Position numbers and translations under genes: made by a program. The notes below the pieces were generated by a model. It was given only the letters and a program-made list of their open reading frames with translations, searched no databases and was not told the DNA's origin. A stretch of DNA of 64,000 nucleotides from Promineifilum sp019695075 (GTDB lineage: Bacteria; Chloroflexota; Anaerolineae; Promineifilales; Promineifilaceae), in assembly GCA_026129185.1 (NCBI GenBank), contig JAHCIO010000002.1, positions 1 to 64,000 on the forward strand, written 5' to 3'. This document shows, one piece after another, positions 27,813-36,437 of this stretch. Positions within the stretch are counted from its first letter, which is position 1. Every line of letters begins with the position of its first letter.

Positions 27813-28805
27813 ATGATCGCCTTGCCAGTGCTCATCATCGGCTGCGCCCGCTCCGGCACGACGCTGCTCTACAACGTCCTCGCCGAAGTTGAGTCGCTGT
27901 GGTCAATCGGCTACGAAAGCAGGGCGATCATCGAGTGCGATCATTCACCAGCGGCACGGAGTTGGGAATCGGGGGCGCTGACGGCCGCCGACCTGACCGC
28001 CGTGGGGCGCGAGCGGTTATTGCGGGCCTTCGACAGCGCCGCCGCGCCGGGCAGCTACTGGCGGCGCGTCAACCAACTGCGCGGCGCGTTGAACAGGACG
28101 CGGGCCTATGCCGGCCTGAAGCGGCGCGGCCGGGCGGGGGCCGGGGCGGCCGCGGCCGTGCCCGGCGCGGGGCTGGGTGTATTCCGCGCCGGCGCTCGCC
28201 TGCGCCGCCGTCTGTCGCCGCCCGGCCGCCCCATTCGCCTGTTGGAAAAGACGCCGGAGAACTGCCTGCGCCTGCCCTTCCTGCAAGCCCTCTTCCCCGA
28301 CGCCCGCGTGATCTTCCTAGTGCGCGACGGCCGGGCCAACGTCCATTCGCTGCTGGAGGGCTGGCGGCAGCCGCATCTCTTCCCCGGCTACCGCACGCCG
28401 CTGCCGATCACCAGTCCCGGCCAGACGCGCGGACGCTGGGCCTTTACGCTCATTCCCGGCTGGCGCGCGCTGGTCGACCGGCCGCTGGAGGAGATTTGCG
28501 CCCACCAATGGGCCGTCTGCAATACCGCCGTGCTCGACTACGCCGCCGCGGCTGGCGCGCTGCCCGTCCTGACGGTGCGCTACGAGGCCCTGGTGGCCGA
28601 CACCGACGCCACCCTGGCGGTCATCGCCGGCTTTCTGGGTCTGCGCCCGGCCGACATCCCCGCCTACGGCCGCGGACTGCCGGAGGTCAACGTCGTCTCC
28701 CGGCCGGGGGCGGAGAAGTGGCGGGCCGAGGCGGAGGCCATCGCCCGCGTGTCGCCCATCCTCGCCCCGGTCATGGCCCGGCTGGGCTACCCGTTAGCGC
28801 CCTAG
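27813..28805 (+). CDS. PAPS-dependent sulfotransferase family protein
   Basis: 330 residues. The 5'-phosphosulfate loop is IIGCARSGTTLLYNVL (residues ~7-22), the 3'-phosphate region VIFLVRDGRANVHSLLEGW, and the C-terminal VLTVRYEALVADTDATL segment matches sulfotransferase family 1/3 proteins. It would transfer sulfate from PAPS to a carbohydrate or other acceptor; location among glycosyltransferases suggests a surface glycan. The ATG at 27813 is preferred because it directly follows the -10 box and precedes the P-loop; earlier readings run antisense into the neighbour. Its 3' end overlaps the convergent glycosyltransferase gene by 12 bp. Confidence 0.85.
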   Translation: MIALPVLIIGCARSGTTLLYNVLAEVESLWSIGYESRAIIECDHSPAARSWESGALTAADLTAVGRERLLRAFDSAAAPGSYWRRVNQLRGALNRTRAYAGLKRRGRAGAGAAAAVPGAGLGVFRAGARLRRRLSPPGRPIRLLEKTPENCLRLPFLQALFPDARVIFLVRDGRANVHSLLEGWRQPHLFPGYRTPLPITSPGQTRGRWAFTLIPGWRALVDRPLEEICAHQWAVCNTAVLDYAAAAGALPVLTVRYEALVADTDATLAVIAGFLGLRPADIPAYGRGLPEVNVVSRPGAEKWRAEAEAIARVSPILAPVMARLGYPLAP

Positions 28806-29930
28806 CACGGCGGCATAGAGGGCCAGCAAGCGCGGCTCCATCGCCGCCCAGTTCCACTCATCGGCCACGCGCTGCCGGCCGCGCGCGCCCAGACGGGTGG
28901 CCTCGGCCGGGTCGCCTAGTAGGGCCAACAGCGCCGCGGCGTGGGCAGCCGGGTCGTCGGCCGTGGCCAGCAGCCCGTTCTCGCCCGGCCGGACAAACGG
29001 CCGCGTTGAGGGCAGGTCGCTGCTGACCACGGGCCGACCATAGGCCATGTACTCGAATAGCTTGGTGGGGATATTCTTGCAGTTTTTGGCCACCGGTTGC
29101 CAGGTGACCCAGCCGACGCGGGCGCGGGCCAGATAGTCGCCGATGCGCTCGAAAGGCACGCGGCCGGCGAACTCGACGGCGTGGCCGATGCCCCGCCGGG
29201 CGGCGTCGGCGCGCATCTCCGCCTCCAGCGACGCGGGCATGAAGTGGCCGACCAGCAGCAGCCGCGCCGTGGGCATGGCGGCGACGACCCGCGCGAACGC
29301 GGCCAGCATCAGCGCCGCGCCGCGGTTGCGCTCCATGCCGCCCAGGTAGAGGACGACCGGCTCGCGTCCTGTGTCGGCCGCCGCCGCGCCACGGGCGATC
29401 AGCTCCGCGCCGGGGAAGTTGAACAGCGTCGTCTTTGGCCCGGCAAAGCCGGCGAAGTCGGCGGCGATGGCATCGTCGGCGAAGATCAGCCCGCTCTCAC
29501 CCGCGGCCCGGCGCGGTTCCAGCCGCTCGAAGACGCCCGCCAACGGCGCGCGGACGACGCCGGGCAGGTAGTCCTTGACGCGAATGAAGTCGGCGTTGGC
29601 CTCGTGGATGTCATAGACCGTCGGCCGCCCCGTCGCTCGCCGCAGCCAGGGCGACAGCAGCAGCAACTCCGGGTCGTGGAAGTGGTAGAGGTCGGCGGCT
29701 GTGGCGCGGGCCAGCCGGCCGAGCGTCCGCCACAGCCGCGGCCGGCGGCTGCGGGCCACGCGCGGCAGCGCCCGGATGCGCACGCCGTCGCGCGTCTCGT
29801 CGCTGTCGTGGGGGGCAATGAGGGTCACGTCGTAGCCCGCCCGGGCCAGCGTGCGCGCCTCGCGGTAGAAGACGCGGTTATCGAGGGCCTGATGCACCGA
29901 CGAGAGGATGGCGATCTTGCTCGCGCTCAT
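28794..29930 (-). CDS. Glycosyltransferase family 4 protein
   Basis: 378 residues, GT-B fold. Typical GT4 features: N-terminal ILSSVHQALDNRVFYREAR, the YHFHDPELL segment, the acceptor/donor boundary VLYLGGMERNRG, and the E-x7-E-like donor site KLFEYMAYGRPVVSSDLP. It adds a sugar from a nucleotide donor during synthesis of a surface polysaccharide. Last gene of the seven-gene operon; its ATG overlaps the stop of the gene upstream (ATGA). Confidence 0.88.
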   Translation of the reverse strand: MSASKIAILSSVHQALDNRVFYREARTLARAGYDVTLIAPHDSDETRDGVRIRALPRVARSRRPRLWRTLGRLARATAADLYHFHDPELLLLSPWLRRATGRPTVYDIHEANADFIRVKDYLPGVVRAPLAGVFERLEPRRAAGESGLIFADDAIAADFAGFAGPKTTLFNFPGAELIARGAAAADTGREPVVLYLGGMERNRGAALMLAAFARVVAAMPTARLLLVGHFMPASLEAEMRADAARRGIGHAVEFAGRVPFERIGDYLARARVGWVTWQPVAKNCKNIPTKLFEYMAYGRPVVSSDLPSTRPFVRPGENGLLATADDPAAHAAALLALLGDPAEATRLGARGRQRVADEWNWAAMEPRLLALYAAVLGR

Positions 29931-30970
29931 GCGTCCCTCGTGGCGACGGCGCGGTAGAGAGACGCCGTCTGCCGGGCGATGTCGTCCCAGCCCAGGGCGG
30001 CGGCGATGGTCGCGGCCCGGGCGCGCATCCGCTCACGGTCGGCCGTCTTGATGGCCGCCAACGCGCCGGCCAGGCCCTCCGGCTGCCCGGCGGGATAGAT
30101 CAGACCCGCGTCGTCGATCAGTTCCGGCAGGCAGCCGAGGTCGGGGGCGATGACGGGCAGACCGGCCGACAGCGCGGCGATGACCGAGCCGGAAGTGAGA
30201 ATGTGCTCGAACGGGGCGACGAGGACATCGGCCGCGGCCAAATAGCGGCCCATCTGCTCATCGGGCACGAAGCCGACACTCAGCTGCAGCCGCGCGTCGG
30301 CCGCGGCCAATCGCTCCAGCCGCCGCACACCGGCCGCATCCCGGTTGCGCCCGGCGATGAGCGCCACGTCGTCCGCGCCGGCCGTGGCCTGGAAGACGTC
30401 GATGTACCGTTGCAGGCCCTTGTAGGCGGCAATGTTGCCCAGCGACAGGTAGACGAAGCTATCCGGCGGCAGGCCGAGTTGTTGCCGCGCCGTGGCCCGG
30501 TCGGGCGCGGGATAGATGCCGGCGTAGTTTCCGTGGGGGATGACGGCGATAGGGCCGGTGCGCGGAAACTGGGCTGTCAATTCGCGCCGCGCGGCCTCGC
30601 AGTGGACGATGACGGCGTCGGCCGAGGCCATCATCAGCCGCCGGACAGCCACGTGCAACGGCCACAGCCCCGCGGCGCGGTGGGGCAGGACGTTGTGGGC
30701 GGTCCAGACGATGCCATAGCCCAGCGCCCGCGCCAGCCGGAAGCGGCGCAAGAAGGCCACCGCCTGCGCCGGCGTGCGCCAGTTGGCCATATAGAGGCCG
30801 TAGAGCCAGTGGTAGTGCAGAATGTCGATAGCTGGTCTATTTTCGCGTAGCCACGCCGCGGAGGGCAGGTCGGGCAACATCTCTACCGTCGTAGCCTCGC
30901 GCCGCGCCAGCGCCTCGGCCAGGAGATGCTGGTAAGGGTTGGGGTAGACGGGCAGGAAGGCGACGTTCAT
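29927..30970 (-). CDS. Glycosyltransferase family 4 protein
   Basis: 347 residues, GT-B fold. The N-terminal half has WTAHNVLPHRAAG, common in GT4 members acting on undecaprenyl-linked sugars; the C-terminal half has YLSLGNIAAYKGL and LTSGSVIAALSAGLPVIAPDLG. The start MNVAFLPVYPNPYQ at 30970 is chosen because a longer reading would overlap the GT2 gene out of frame. It lies 11 bases after the GT2 stop and overlaps the next GT4 gene by four bases. Confidence 0.86.
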   Translation of the reverse strand: MNVAFLPVYPNPYQHLLAEALARREATTVEMLPDLPSAAWLRENRPAIDILHYHWLYGLYMANWRTPAQAVAFLRRFRLARALGYGIVWTAHNVLPHRAAGLWPLHVAVRRLMMASADAVIVHCEAARRELTAQFPRTGPIAVIPHGNYAGIYPAPDRATARQQLGLPPDSFVYLSLGNIAAYKGLQRYIDVFQATAGADDVALIAGRNRDAAGVRRLERLAAADARLQLSVGFVPDEQMGRYLAAADVLVAPFEHILTSGSVIAALSAGLPVIAPDLGCLPELIDDAGLIYPAGQPEGLAGALAAIKTADRERMRARAATIAAALGWDDIARQTASLYRAVATRDA

Positions 30971-30981
30971 GGCGGTGGGCG

Positions 30982-31902
30982 CTAACGCATGTACATGTCG
31001 CGCAACAGGAGTTCGGCGACGGCCCGTGGCAGGGCCAACGGCAACCGGAGGGGCAGGGCCAGCCAGCGCGGCAGCCGGGCCGTGGCCCGCCGGCCGGCGT
31101 CGTCCAGCCGGCGCGCTTGCTGGATGACGTGGTTGGGGTGCCACCACGCGCCATAGCGGCGGGTGACGCGGCCGTGCTCTAGCTGGCGCGGCAGGCCGCC
31201 CGTGCGCGTCAGCGCTGCCGGCTGGATGCGGTAGCGGGCCATGTCACGCGGTAGATACAGAAAAGAGCTGCGCGCGTGGGCGCGAATGAACCACTCCCAG
31301 TCGAAGACCCAGCGCAGGGACTCGTCCAGCGGCCCCGTTGCGTCCCACAGCGCCCGCCGCCAGAAGGCCGCCGGCTGCAAGATGGGGTCGCGGTTGACCA
31401 GGTAGCGGCGGTCGAAGCGGCGGCGCACGAAGCGACACGGCTCGATGGGCGCACCGGCCTCGTCGATATACCAGCCCTCGCCGTAGACCAGCGTCGCCTC
31501 CGGGTGCGCGGCGAAGGTTTCGGCCGCGGCCCAGAGCGCCCCCGGCACATACAGGTCATCGGCATTCAGCCAGGCCAGGATGTCGCCCGTGGCTTGCGCG
31601 AAGCCGCGGTTGATGGCCTGGGCCGGGCCGTCGTCGCGCTGCGAAGTCCAGCCGGCCAGGTGTTTCGCATAGCGACGAATGATGGCCACGCTGTCGTCGG
31701 TCGAGCCGCCGTCCACGATGATGTACTCCAGGTTGGGGTACTGCTGCGCCAGGACGGAGCGGATGGTCGCCTCCAGATAGCGGCCCTGATTGTACGACGG
31801 CGTGACGACGCTGATGCGCGGTGGCTCGGCCAGAGCTGTCCAGGGTTGTCTGGTTCCCTCGCCCTCTAGGAGAGGGTTAGGGAGAGGGCTATCCGTCAGC
31901 AT
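30982..31902 (-). CDS. Glycosyltransferase family 2 protein
   Basis: 306 residues, GT-A fold. ISVVTPSYNQGRYLEATIRSV, the UDP-binding VDGGSTDDS, the DXD-like LNADDLY and the acceptor-site segment WVFDWEWFIRA identify the family. The start at 31902 lies two bases after the upstream GT2 stop. Residues ~5-16 (SPLPNPLLEGEG) are encoded by a dispersed intergenic repeat type and are unlike any GT2 N-terminus, so the true start may be later or the 5' end may have gained a repeat. Confidence 0.87.
   Translation of the reverse strand: MLTDSPLPNPLLEGEGTRQPWTALAEPPRISVVTPSYNQGRYLEATIRSVLAQQYPNLEYIIVDGGSTDDSVAIIRRYAKHLAGWTSQRDDGPAQAINRGFAQATGDILAWLNADDLYVPGALWAAAETFAAHPEATLVYGEGWYIDEAGAPIEPCRFVRRRFDRRYLVNRDPILQPAAFWRRALWDATGPLDESLRWVFDWEWFIRAHARSSFLYLPRDMARYRIQPAALTRTGGLPRQLEHGRVTRRYGAWWHPNHVIQQARRLDDAGRRATARLPRWLALPLRLPLALPRAVAELLLRDMYMR
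31856..31890. repeat. CCCTCTCC-type dispersed repeat in the 5' end of a GT2 gene
   Basis: GCCCTCTAGGAGAGGGTTAGGGAGAGGGC-type sequence (31861-31889; arms CCCTCT and AGAGGG) belongs to the low-complexity repeat seen between genes in many bacteria. Here it lies within the first 20 codons of the gene. Confidence 0.6.
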
Positions 31903-31904
31903 GG

Positions 31905-32819
31905 TCACGGCTTCACCATGTGCCACAGCGTCCGTGCGTCCAGCACGCGGTCATAGGCCAGGCTGCGACGATAGTAGGCCAGCGCCTCGCGGCGAAAGCC
32001 GGGCGCGCGCCGGGCGGCCGTGTTGTAAGCGGCGCGGCGTAGCAGCTTGGCCCGCCAGCGGGTGAGCGCCGCGCCCACGCCGCCCTCGGTTGCCTCCAGC
32101 CGAGCAATCAAATCGGCGTACTTGGCCTCGACCTTATCCACCGCGGCCAGATGGCTGTCGATGCTCCGGGCCGACAGGCCCGCGCCGTGGCGGCGATACT
32201 CGCTGAGCACCTCATCGACGTAGCCGTAGCGGCCGACAACCTGCGCCTGCCGGATGCGCATGTCCCAGTCGCCGTAGATGAGAAACGATGGATCGTAGCC
32301 GCCGGCCGCCCGCCACAGGGCCGTGGGCACAAGCTCGGAGCGGAAGAGCGTCGTGCGCGGCAGGTCGAGCGTCAGCACCCGACGCAGCAGCTGCCCCTCC
32401 GGTGGATGCGCCCGCGTCGCCCAGACGAACTGGGGCTGCCCGTAAGCATTGGTAAAGGCGAAGTTGTCAAAGACGGCGTCGGGCCGGTCGGCGGCGCGCA
32501 GCCGCTCGGCCGCCCGCGCCAGCTTGCCCGGTAGCCAGCGGTCGTCGCCATCGAGAAAGGCCAGATAGTCGCCCGTGGCCGCGTCGAGGACGTGGTTGCG
32601 GGCGGCGTTGACGCCGCCGTTGCGGCTCAGCAGCAGCGGGCGGATGATGTCGGGGTGACGCGCGGCGTAGGCGCTGATGACCTGCGGCGAGTCGTCGGTC
32701 GAGGCGTCATCGACGATGAGAATCTCGACCGGCGGCAACGTCTGGGCCAGGACGCTGTCAATGGCGGCGATCAGGTAGTCGCGCTGATTGTAGGAAGTGA
32801 TGCCGACGGTGACGTTCAT
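31905..32819 (-). CDS. Glycosyltransferase family 2 protein
   Basis: 304 residues. GT-A features VTVGITSYNQRDYLIAAIDS, IVDDASTDDS, the metal-binding FLDGDDRWLPGK and the ED-like segment YGDWDMRIRQA. It probably elongates the surface polysaccharide or a glycan side chain. The ATG at 32819 overlaps the stop of the flippase gene (ATGA); its own stop lies two bases before the next GT2 gene. The C-terminal ~80 residues are helical and basic, as in membrane-associated GT2 proteins. Confidence 0.89.
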   Translation of the reverse strand: MNVTVGITSYNQRDYLIAAIDSVLAQTLPPVEILIVDDASTDDSPQVISAYAARHPDIIRPLLLSRNGGVNAARNHVLDAATGDYLAFLDGDDRWLPGKLARAAERLRAADRPDAVFDNFAFTNAYGQPQFVWATRAHPPEGQLLRRVLTLDLPRTTLFRSELVPTALWRAAGGYDPSFLIYGDWDMRIRQAQVVGRYGYVDEVLSEYRRHGAGLSARSIDSHLAAVDKVEAKYADLIARLEATEGGVGAALTRWRAKLLRRAAYNTAARRAPGFRREALAYYRRSLAYDRVLDARTLWHMVKP

Positions 32820-34276
32820 GGTCGCGGTCGCCGTAACCCGCGCAGTTGGCCGAGCATCTCGACGGCCGCCTGCCGCTCCAACGCCCAGAGGGTACTCGCA
32901 AAGAGAGCGGCGAACAACAGTCCCTTTAGCATGCCGGTTAGCCAGTCGTTGGGGCAGACGGCCGGCCCGGCGCGGCAGGCGAGCCACTGCCCGCCCAGCG
33001 CGCCCGCGCCGCCGGCGGCCAGCGCCAGCAGCGGGGCCAGGAACAGCCGCCGCGCCGAGTAATCCACGTGGGCGCGGGCGCTGGCCAGCAGCCAGCCCAG
33101 CCCCAGCAGCAACACCCCATCGACGACGACGGCCACGCCGGTGATGCCCCAGCGTGGGCCGAGAGCGAACAGTCCGGCCACCAGCGCCGCCACTTGCAGG
33201 GCGCGCACGCGGACGACCTGCCCCGGCCGGCCGACGGCCACGAACAGGCTGCTGACGGTCACGCGCAGCGGGTCGAGCAGGGTGAAGACGGCCATCAGCC
33301 GGAAGGCGGGCACCATCGGCAGCCAGCGCTCGCCCAGCGCCAGATGCACGAACTCCGGCGCCAGCAGCACCAGCAGCCCGCCCAGCAGGAAGCCGCTGCG
33401 CACCAGCAGGGCGTTGGTGCGGAAGAACGCCTGCGACAGGCGCGGGCGCTCGGACTTCAACTCGGCGTAGGCGCCGCCGGCGACGGCGTTGACGGGCATG
33501 GCCAGCAGGCGGCGCGGGTAGGTGGCGAAGGTGTAGGCACGCGAATAGTAGCCCAGCGCCTGCGTGCCCAGATAGGCCCCCGTCCACAGGTCATCGACGT
33601 TGTCCAGCGCCTCGCTGAGGGCCGACTCGGCCATGGCCCGGCTGCCGAAGCGCAGGTAGTAGGCCACGGTGGCGCGCGCCCAGAGCAACCGCGGCCGCCA
33701 CACCGGCCGCCACAGATACAGCCCGCCGGCCAGCAGCGCCAGCGTAACGATGTCGGTGGCCAGCAATGCCCACAGGCCGAAGCCCCGCGCCGCCAGCGCC
33801 ACGGCGACGACCGTCGTGGCCAGCGCCGCCAGCAGATCGAGCATGGCCAGCCGCCGGTGCTGCACGCGCCGCACCAGGATGGCCTTGGGCGTATCGACCA
33901 GGTAGAGGCCGGCGAACACCAGGGCCAGCACGACCAGCGCCGTCCGCAGCGGGTCGCCGGCCAGCCACAGGCTGAGGGCCAGCACGACCGCCAGCCAGAC
34001 GGCTGTCAGCGCCAGGCGTAGGGTGAAATGAACCGCGGCGGCGTGGCTTTCGTCGGCCGTCTCCGGGGCGCGATGGAGGAAGGCGCTGCCCATGCCCCAG
34101 TTGGGCAGGATGCCGCTGAAGGTGACGATGGCCGTGGCCAGGGCGTAGACGCCAAACGTCTCCACCGGCAGCAGGCGCGCCAACAAGATCGACCTGACCA
34201 GCAGGATGACGATCTTGATCAGGTTCGTGCCCAGGTTCCAGGAGACGGAAGCGACGGCGCGCTGGGCCAGGCTCAT
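32816..34276 (-). CDS. Oligosaccharide flippase (Wzx-like, MOP superfamily)
   Basis: 486 residues with 12-14 predicted membrane helices. The N-terminus LAQRAVASVSWNLGTNLIKI, followed by LLVRSILLARLLPVETFGVYALATAIV (only part quoted: ARLLPVETFGVYALA), is the polysaccharide biosynthesis protein signature. It would flip a lipid-linked oligosaccharide across the membrane. It sits between GDP-fucose synthase and the glycosyltransferases, which supports a Wzx-type role; no Wzy polymerase or Wza/Wzc gene is visible in the window. Confidence 0.87.
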   Translation of the reverse strand: MSLAQRAVASVSWNLGTNLIKIVILLVRSILLARLLPVETFGVYALATAIVTFSGILPNWGMGSAFLHRAPETADESHAAAVHFTLRLALTAVWLAVVLALSLWLAGDPLRTALVVLALVFAGLYLVDTPKAILVRRVQHRRLAMLDLLAALATTVVAVALAARGFGLWALLATDIVTLALLAGGLYLWRPVWRPRLLWARATVAYYLRFGSRAMAESALSEALDNVDDLWTGAYLGTQALGYYSRAYTFATYPRRLLAMPVNAVAGGAYAELKSERPRLSQAFFRTNALLVRSGFLLGGLLVLLAPEFVHLALGERWLPMVPAFRLMAVFTLLDPLRVTVSSLFVAVGRPGQVVRVRALQVAALVAGLFALGPRWGITGVAVVVDGVLLLGLGWLLASARAHVDYSARRLFLAPLLALAAGGAGALGGQWLACRAGPAVCPNDWLTGMLKGLLFAALFASTLWALERQAAVEMLGQLRGLRRPRP

Positions 34277-34297
34277 CGGGGCCGCGGGATATTCGAC

Positions 34298-35266
34298 TTA
34301 GCGCGTGGCCGCCACAGCCGCTTCACCGGCGTGCAGCGTGCGGCGATACCACGCCACCGTCTGCCGCAGCCCTTCGTCGAAGTCGGTCGTCGCCCGGAAG
34401 CCGAAGCGCTCGAAGGCGCGATCGGTGTTGAGGGCGCGGCGCGGCTGGCCGTTGGGCTTGCTGGTGTCCCAGACGATGCGGCCGGTGAAGCCGGTGTGGC
34501 GGGCGATGGTCGTCAGCAGGTCGCGGATGCTGATCTCGAAGCCGGAGCCGAGATTGACCGGCTCGCTGTCGTTGAGGCGCTCGGCGGCCAGGACAATGCC
34601 CTCGGCGGCGTCCTCGACGTAGAGAAACTCGCGCGTCGGCGAGCCGTCGCCCCAGGCGACGATCTCGTCGTCGCCGCGCTCGGTCGCCTCCAGGCACTTA
34701 CGGATCAGGGCGGGGATGACGTGCGACGCCTCCAGGTCGAAACTATCGCCCGGCCCGTAGAGGTTGACCGGCAGCAGGAAGATGGAGTTATAACCATACT
34801 GCTCGCGGTAGGCCTGGCTCTGCACCAGGAGCATCTTCTTGGCCAATCCGTAGGGGGCGTTGGTCTCCTCCGGGTAGCCGTTCCAGAGGTCTTCCTCGCG
34901 GAAGGGGATGGGCGTGACCTTCGGGTAGGCGCAGACGGTGCCGATGGCAACGAACTTGTCTACGCCGGCGCGCCAGCTTTCGTGCAGCAGTTGCGCGCCC
35001 ATCATCAGGTTGTCGTAGAAAAACTCGGCCGGGTGGGCGCGGTTGGCGCCGATGCCGCCGACCGAGGCGGCCAGGTGGATGACCATCGTCGGCCGGGTGT
35101 CGTGGAGCAGATCGAGGATGGCCTCCTGCCGGCGCAGGTCATACGACTCGCGCAGGGGGACGAAAATGTCGGCCGGGTCGCGCCGTTGCAGGGCGGCGAC
35201 GACGTGGCGACCCAAAAAGCCCGCGCCGCCGGTGACGACGACGCGCTGGTTGTGCCAGTGGATCAT
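34298..35266 (-). CDS. fcl: GDP-L-fucose synthase
   Basis: Epimerises and reduces GDP-4-keto-6-deoxy-D-mannose to GDP-L-fucose with NADPH. 322 residues; Rossmann motif GGAGFLG at 13-19, catalytic pair Y139 and K143 in YGLAKK, the HLAASVGGIGAN segment and GDGSPTREFLYVEDAA that mark this SDR subfamily. The partner dehydratase gmd is not in the window. The gene overlaps udk by four bases, so fucose supply is part of the polysaccharide operon. Confidence 0.92.
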   Translation of the reverse strand: MIHWHNQRVVVTGGAGFLGRHVVAALQRRDPADIFVPLRESYDLRRQEAILDLLHDTRPTMVIHLAASVGGIGANRAHPAEFFYDNLMMGAQLLHESWRAGVDKFVAIGTVCAYPKVTPIPFREEDLWNGYPEETNAPYGLAKKMLLVQSQAYREQYGYNSIFLLPVNLYGPGDSFDLEASHVIPALIRKCLEATERGDDEIVAWGDGSPTREFLYVEDAAEGIVLAAERLNDSEPVNLGSGFEISIRDLLTTIARHTGFTGRIVWDTSKPNGQPRRALNTDRAFERFGFRATTDFDEGLRQTVAWYRRTLHAGEAAVAATR

Positions 35267-35928
35267 GAGGGTAGTTCCTCCTTGGCCAGCTCCTCGCGCG
35301 CCCGCAGCAACATCTGTAGCCGGCTGACGACCATCTCCATGGCCACGCGGTTGTGGCCGCCGCCAGGGATGATGATGTCGGCGTAGCGCTTGCTGGGTTC
35401 GACGAACTTGAGGTGCATGGGCCGGACGGTGTCGAGATATTGTTGGACGACGGAATCGAGCGAACGGCCGCGCTCGTGCATGTCGCGCTGTAAGCGGCGG
35501 ATGAAGCGCACGTCGGCGTCGGTATCGACGTAGACCTTGATGTCCATCAGGTCGCGCAGCTTGCGTTTGGTCAGGATGAGGATGCCGTCAACGAGGACGA
35601 TGGGCGCCGGCTCGACGAGGATGGTGTCGTCGGTGCGGCGGTGGGCGGTGAAGTCATAGACCGGCACGGGGACGGGCGCGCCGACAAGCAGTTCCTTGAT
35701 GTGGTGAACCAGGAGTTTGGTTTCCAGCGAATCGGGATGGTCGTAGTTCAGCCGCGCCCGCTCCTCGAAAGGCAGGTCGCGGCGGTCGCGGTAGTAGGCG
35801 TCGTGGGGCAGATAGGCGATCTGCGACGCGCCGACCGCTTCCAGCACAGCCCGCGCCACGGTCGTCTTGCCCGACGCGGTCCCTCCGGCGACGCCGAAGA
35901 CGATAGGTTTCACCTTGGACTGATCCAT
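35263..35928 (-). CDS. udk: Uridine kinase family protein
   Basis: Phosphorylates uridine or cytidine to the monophosphate. 221 residues; P-loop GVAGGTASGKTT (12-23), YLPHDAYYRD, the nucleoside-site NYDHPDSLET, and VLVDGILILT. The ATG at 35928 is chosen because the P-loop follows directly and the longer reading enters the tRNA terminator. It is the first gene of the seven-gene operon ending at 28794. It may feed UTP/UDP-sugar synthesis, though being first may be chance. Other members of this family act on other small molecules (phosphoribulokinase relatives). Confidence 0.9.
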   Translation of the reverse strand: MDQSKVKPIVFGVAGGTASGKTTVARAVLEAVGASQIAYLPHDAYYRDRRDLPFEERARLNYDHPDSLETKLLVHHIKELLVGAPVPVPVYDFTAHRRTDDTILVEPAPIVLVDGILILTKRKLRDLMDIKVYVDTDADVRFIRRLQRDMHERGRSLDSVVQQYLDTVRPMHLKFVEPSKRYADIIIPGGGHNRVAMEMVVSRLQMLLRAREELAKEELPS

Positions 35929-35958
35929 AATGGCAATTACAGTGCGTGACAACCCAAC

Positions 35959-35985
35959 AAAAAAGCCCTGGTCACTCCAGGGCTT
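35959..35985 (-). terminator. Rho-independent terminator of tRNA-Thr
   Basis: On the minus strand AAGCCCTGG (35985-35977), loop AGTGA, CCAGGGCTT (35971-35963), then a T-run (35964-35959). It separates the tRNA from udk. Confidence 0.88.
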
Positions 35986-35993
35986 GTCGGGTA

Positions 35994-36066
35994 AGCCACC
36001 CATCGGAGTTGAACCGATAACCTATCGCTTACGAAGCGATCGCTCTGCCGATTGAGCTAGGGTGGC
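35994..36066 (-). tRNA. tRNA-Thr(CGT)
   Basis: Acceptor GCCACCC/GGGTGGC, D arm with GCTCAATCGGCAGAGC, anticodon arm ATCGC-TTCGTAA-GCGAT giving anticodon CGT (reads ACG), T arm with GGTTCAACTCC. Discriminator T; CCA is not encoded. Confidence 0.95.
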
Positions 36067-36078
36067 ATTGTGACCGTG

Positions 36079-36106
36079 ATTATAGCAGCCGCGCGCCAGA
36101 CGGCAA
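36079..36106 (-). promoter_or_regulatory. tRNA-Thr promoter
   Basis: Minus strand TTGCCG (36106-36101), 16 bp, TATAAT (36084-36079); start expected about six bases before the tRNA. Confidence 0.75.
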
Positions 36107-36173
36107 CCCAATCGCCTTTGTCGAGGACGGGGATGGCGCAGCGTCCCACTTCGCCTCTCCGCGCAAACGCCAC

Positions 36174-36202
36174 TTGCCCACCTGGGGGGAGTATGGTACG
36201 AT
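36174..36202 (+). promoter_or_regulatory. tRNA-His promoter
   Basis: TTGCCC (36174-36179), 17 bp, TACGAT (36197-36202), about 29 bases before the tRNA. The rest of 36067-36230 holds no gene. Confidence 0.6.
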
Positions 36203-36230
36203 TCTGGTGCGTCCTTTTGGGCGCGTTTAT

Positions 36231-36307
36231 GGCGGGTGTGGTGTAGGGGTTAACACGTCTGGTTGTGGCCCAGAAGATCGTGGGTTCAAGTCCCACCACT
36301 CGCCCCA
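36231..36307 (+). tRNA. tRNA-His(GTG)
   Basis: Acceptor GCGGGTG (36232-36238) pairs with CACTCGC with one G-T pair; the encoded extra G at 36231 faces discriminator C36304, the identity element of tRNA-His. Anticodon arm TCTGG-TTGTGGC-CCAGA gives GTG. CCA is encoded (36305-36307). Confidence 0.96.
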
Positions 36308-36363
36308 AACGCCTGATGCGGCGAGACAGCCGGAGCGCCCGCTCCCCAAGTCTCGCCCTTCTT

Positions 36364-36437
36364 GCGCCCGTAGCTCAACTGGATAGAGCAATAGCCTTCG
36401 AAGCTATCGGCTGGGGGTTCGAACCCCTCCGGGCGCA
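36364..36437 (+). tRNA. tRNA-Arg(TCG)
   Basis: Acceptor GCGCCCG/CGGGCGC, D arm GCTCAACTGGATAGAGC, anticodon arm ATAGC-CTTCGAA-GCTAT giving anticodon TCG, T arm GGGGGTTCGAACCCCT. Discriminator A; CCA is not encoded. It lies 56 bp after tRNA-His and may share its transcript. Confidence 0.95.

Noticed and set aside
32820..33587. Longer reading of the GT2 gene extending upstream into the flippase gene
   Set aside because: The extra sequence is a shadow of the flippase frame; the GT2 fold begins at the ATG at 32819, which overlaps the flippase stop.
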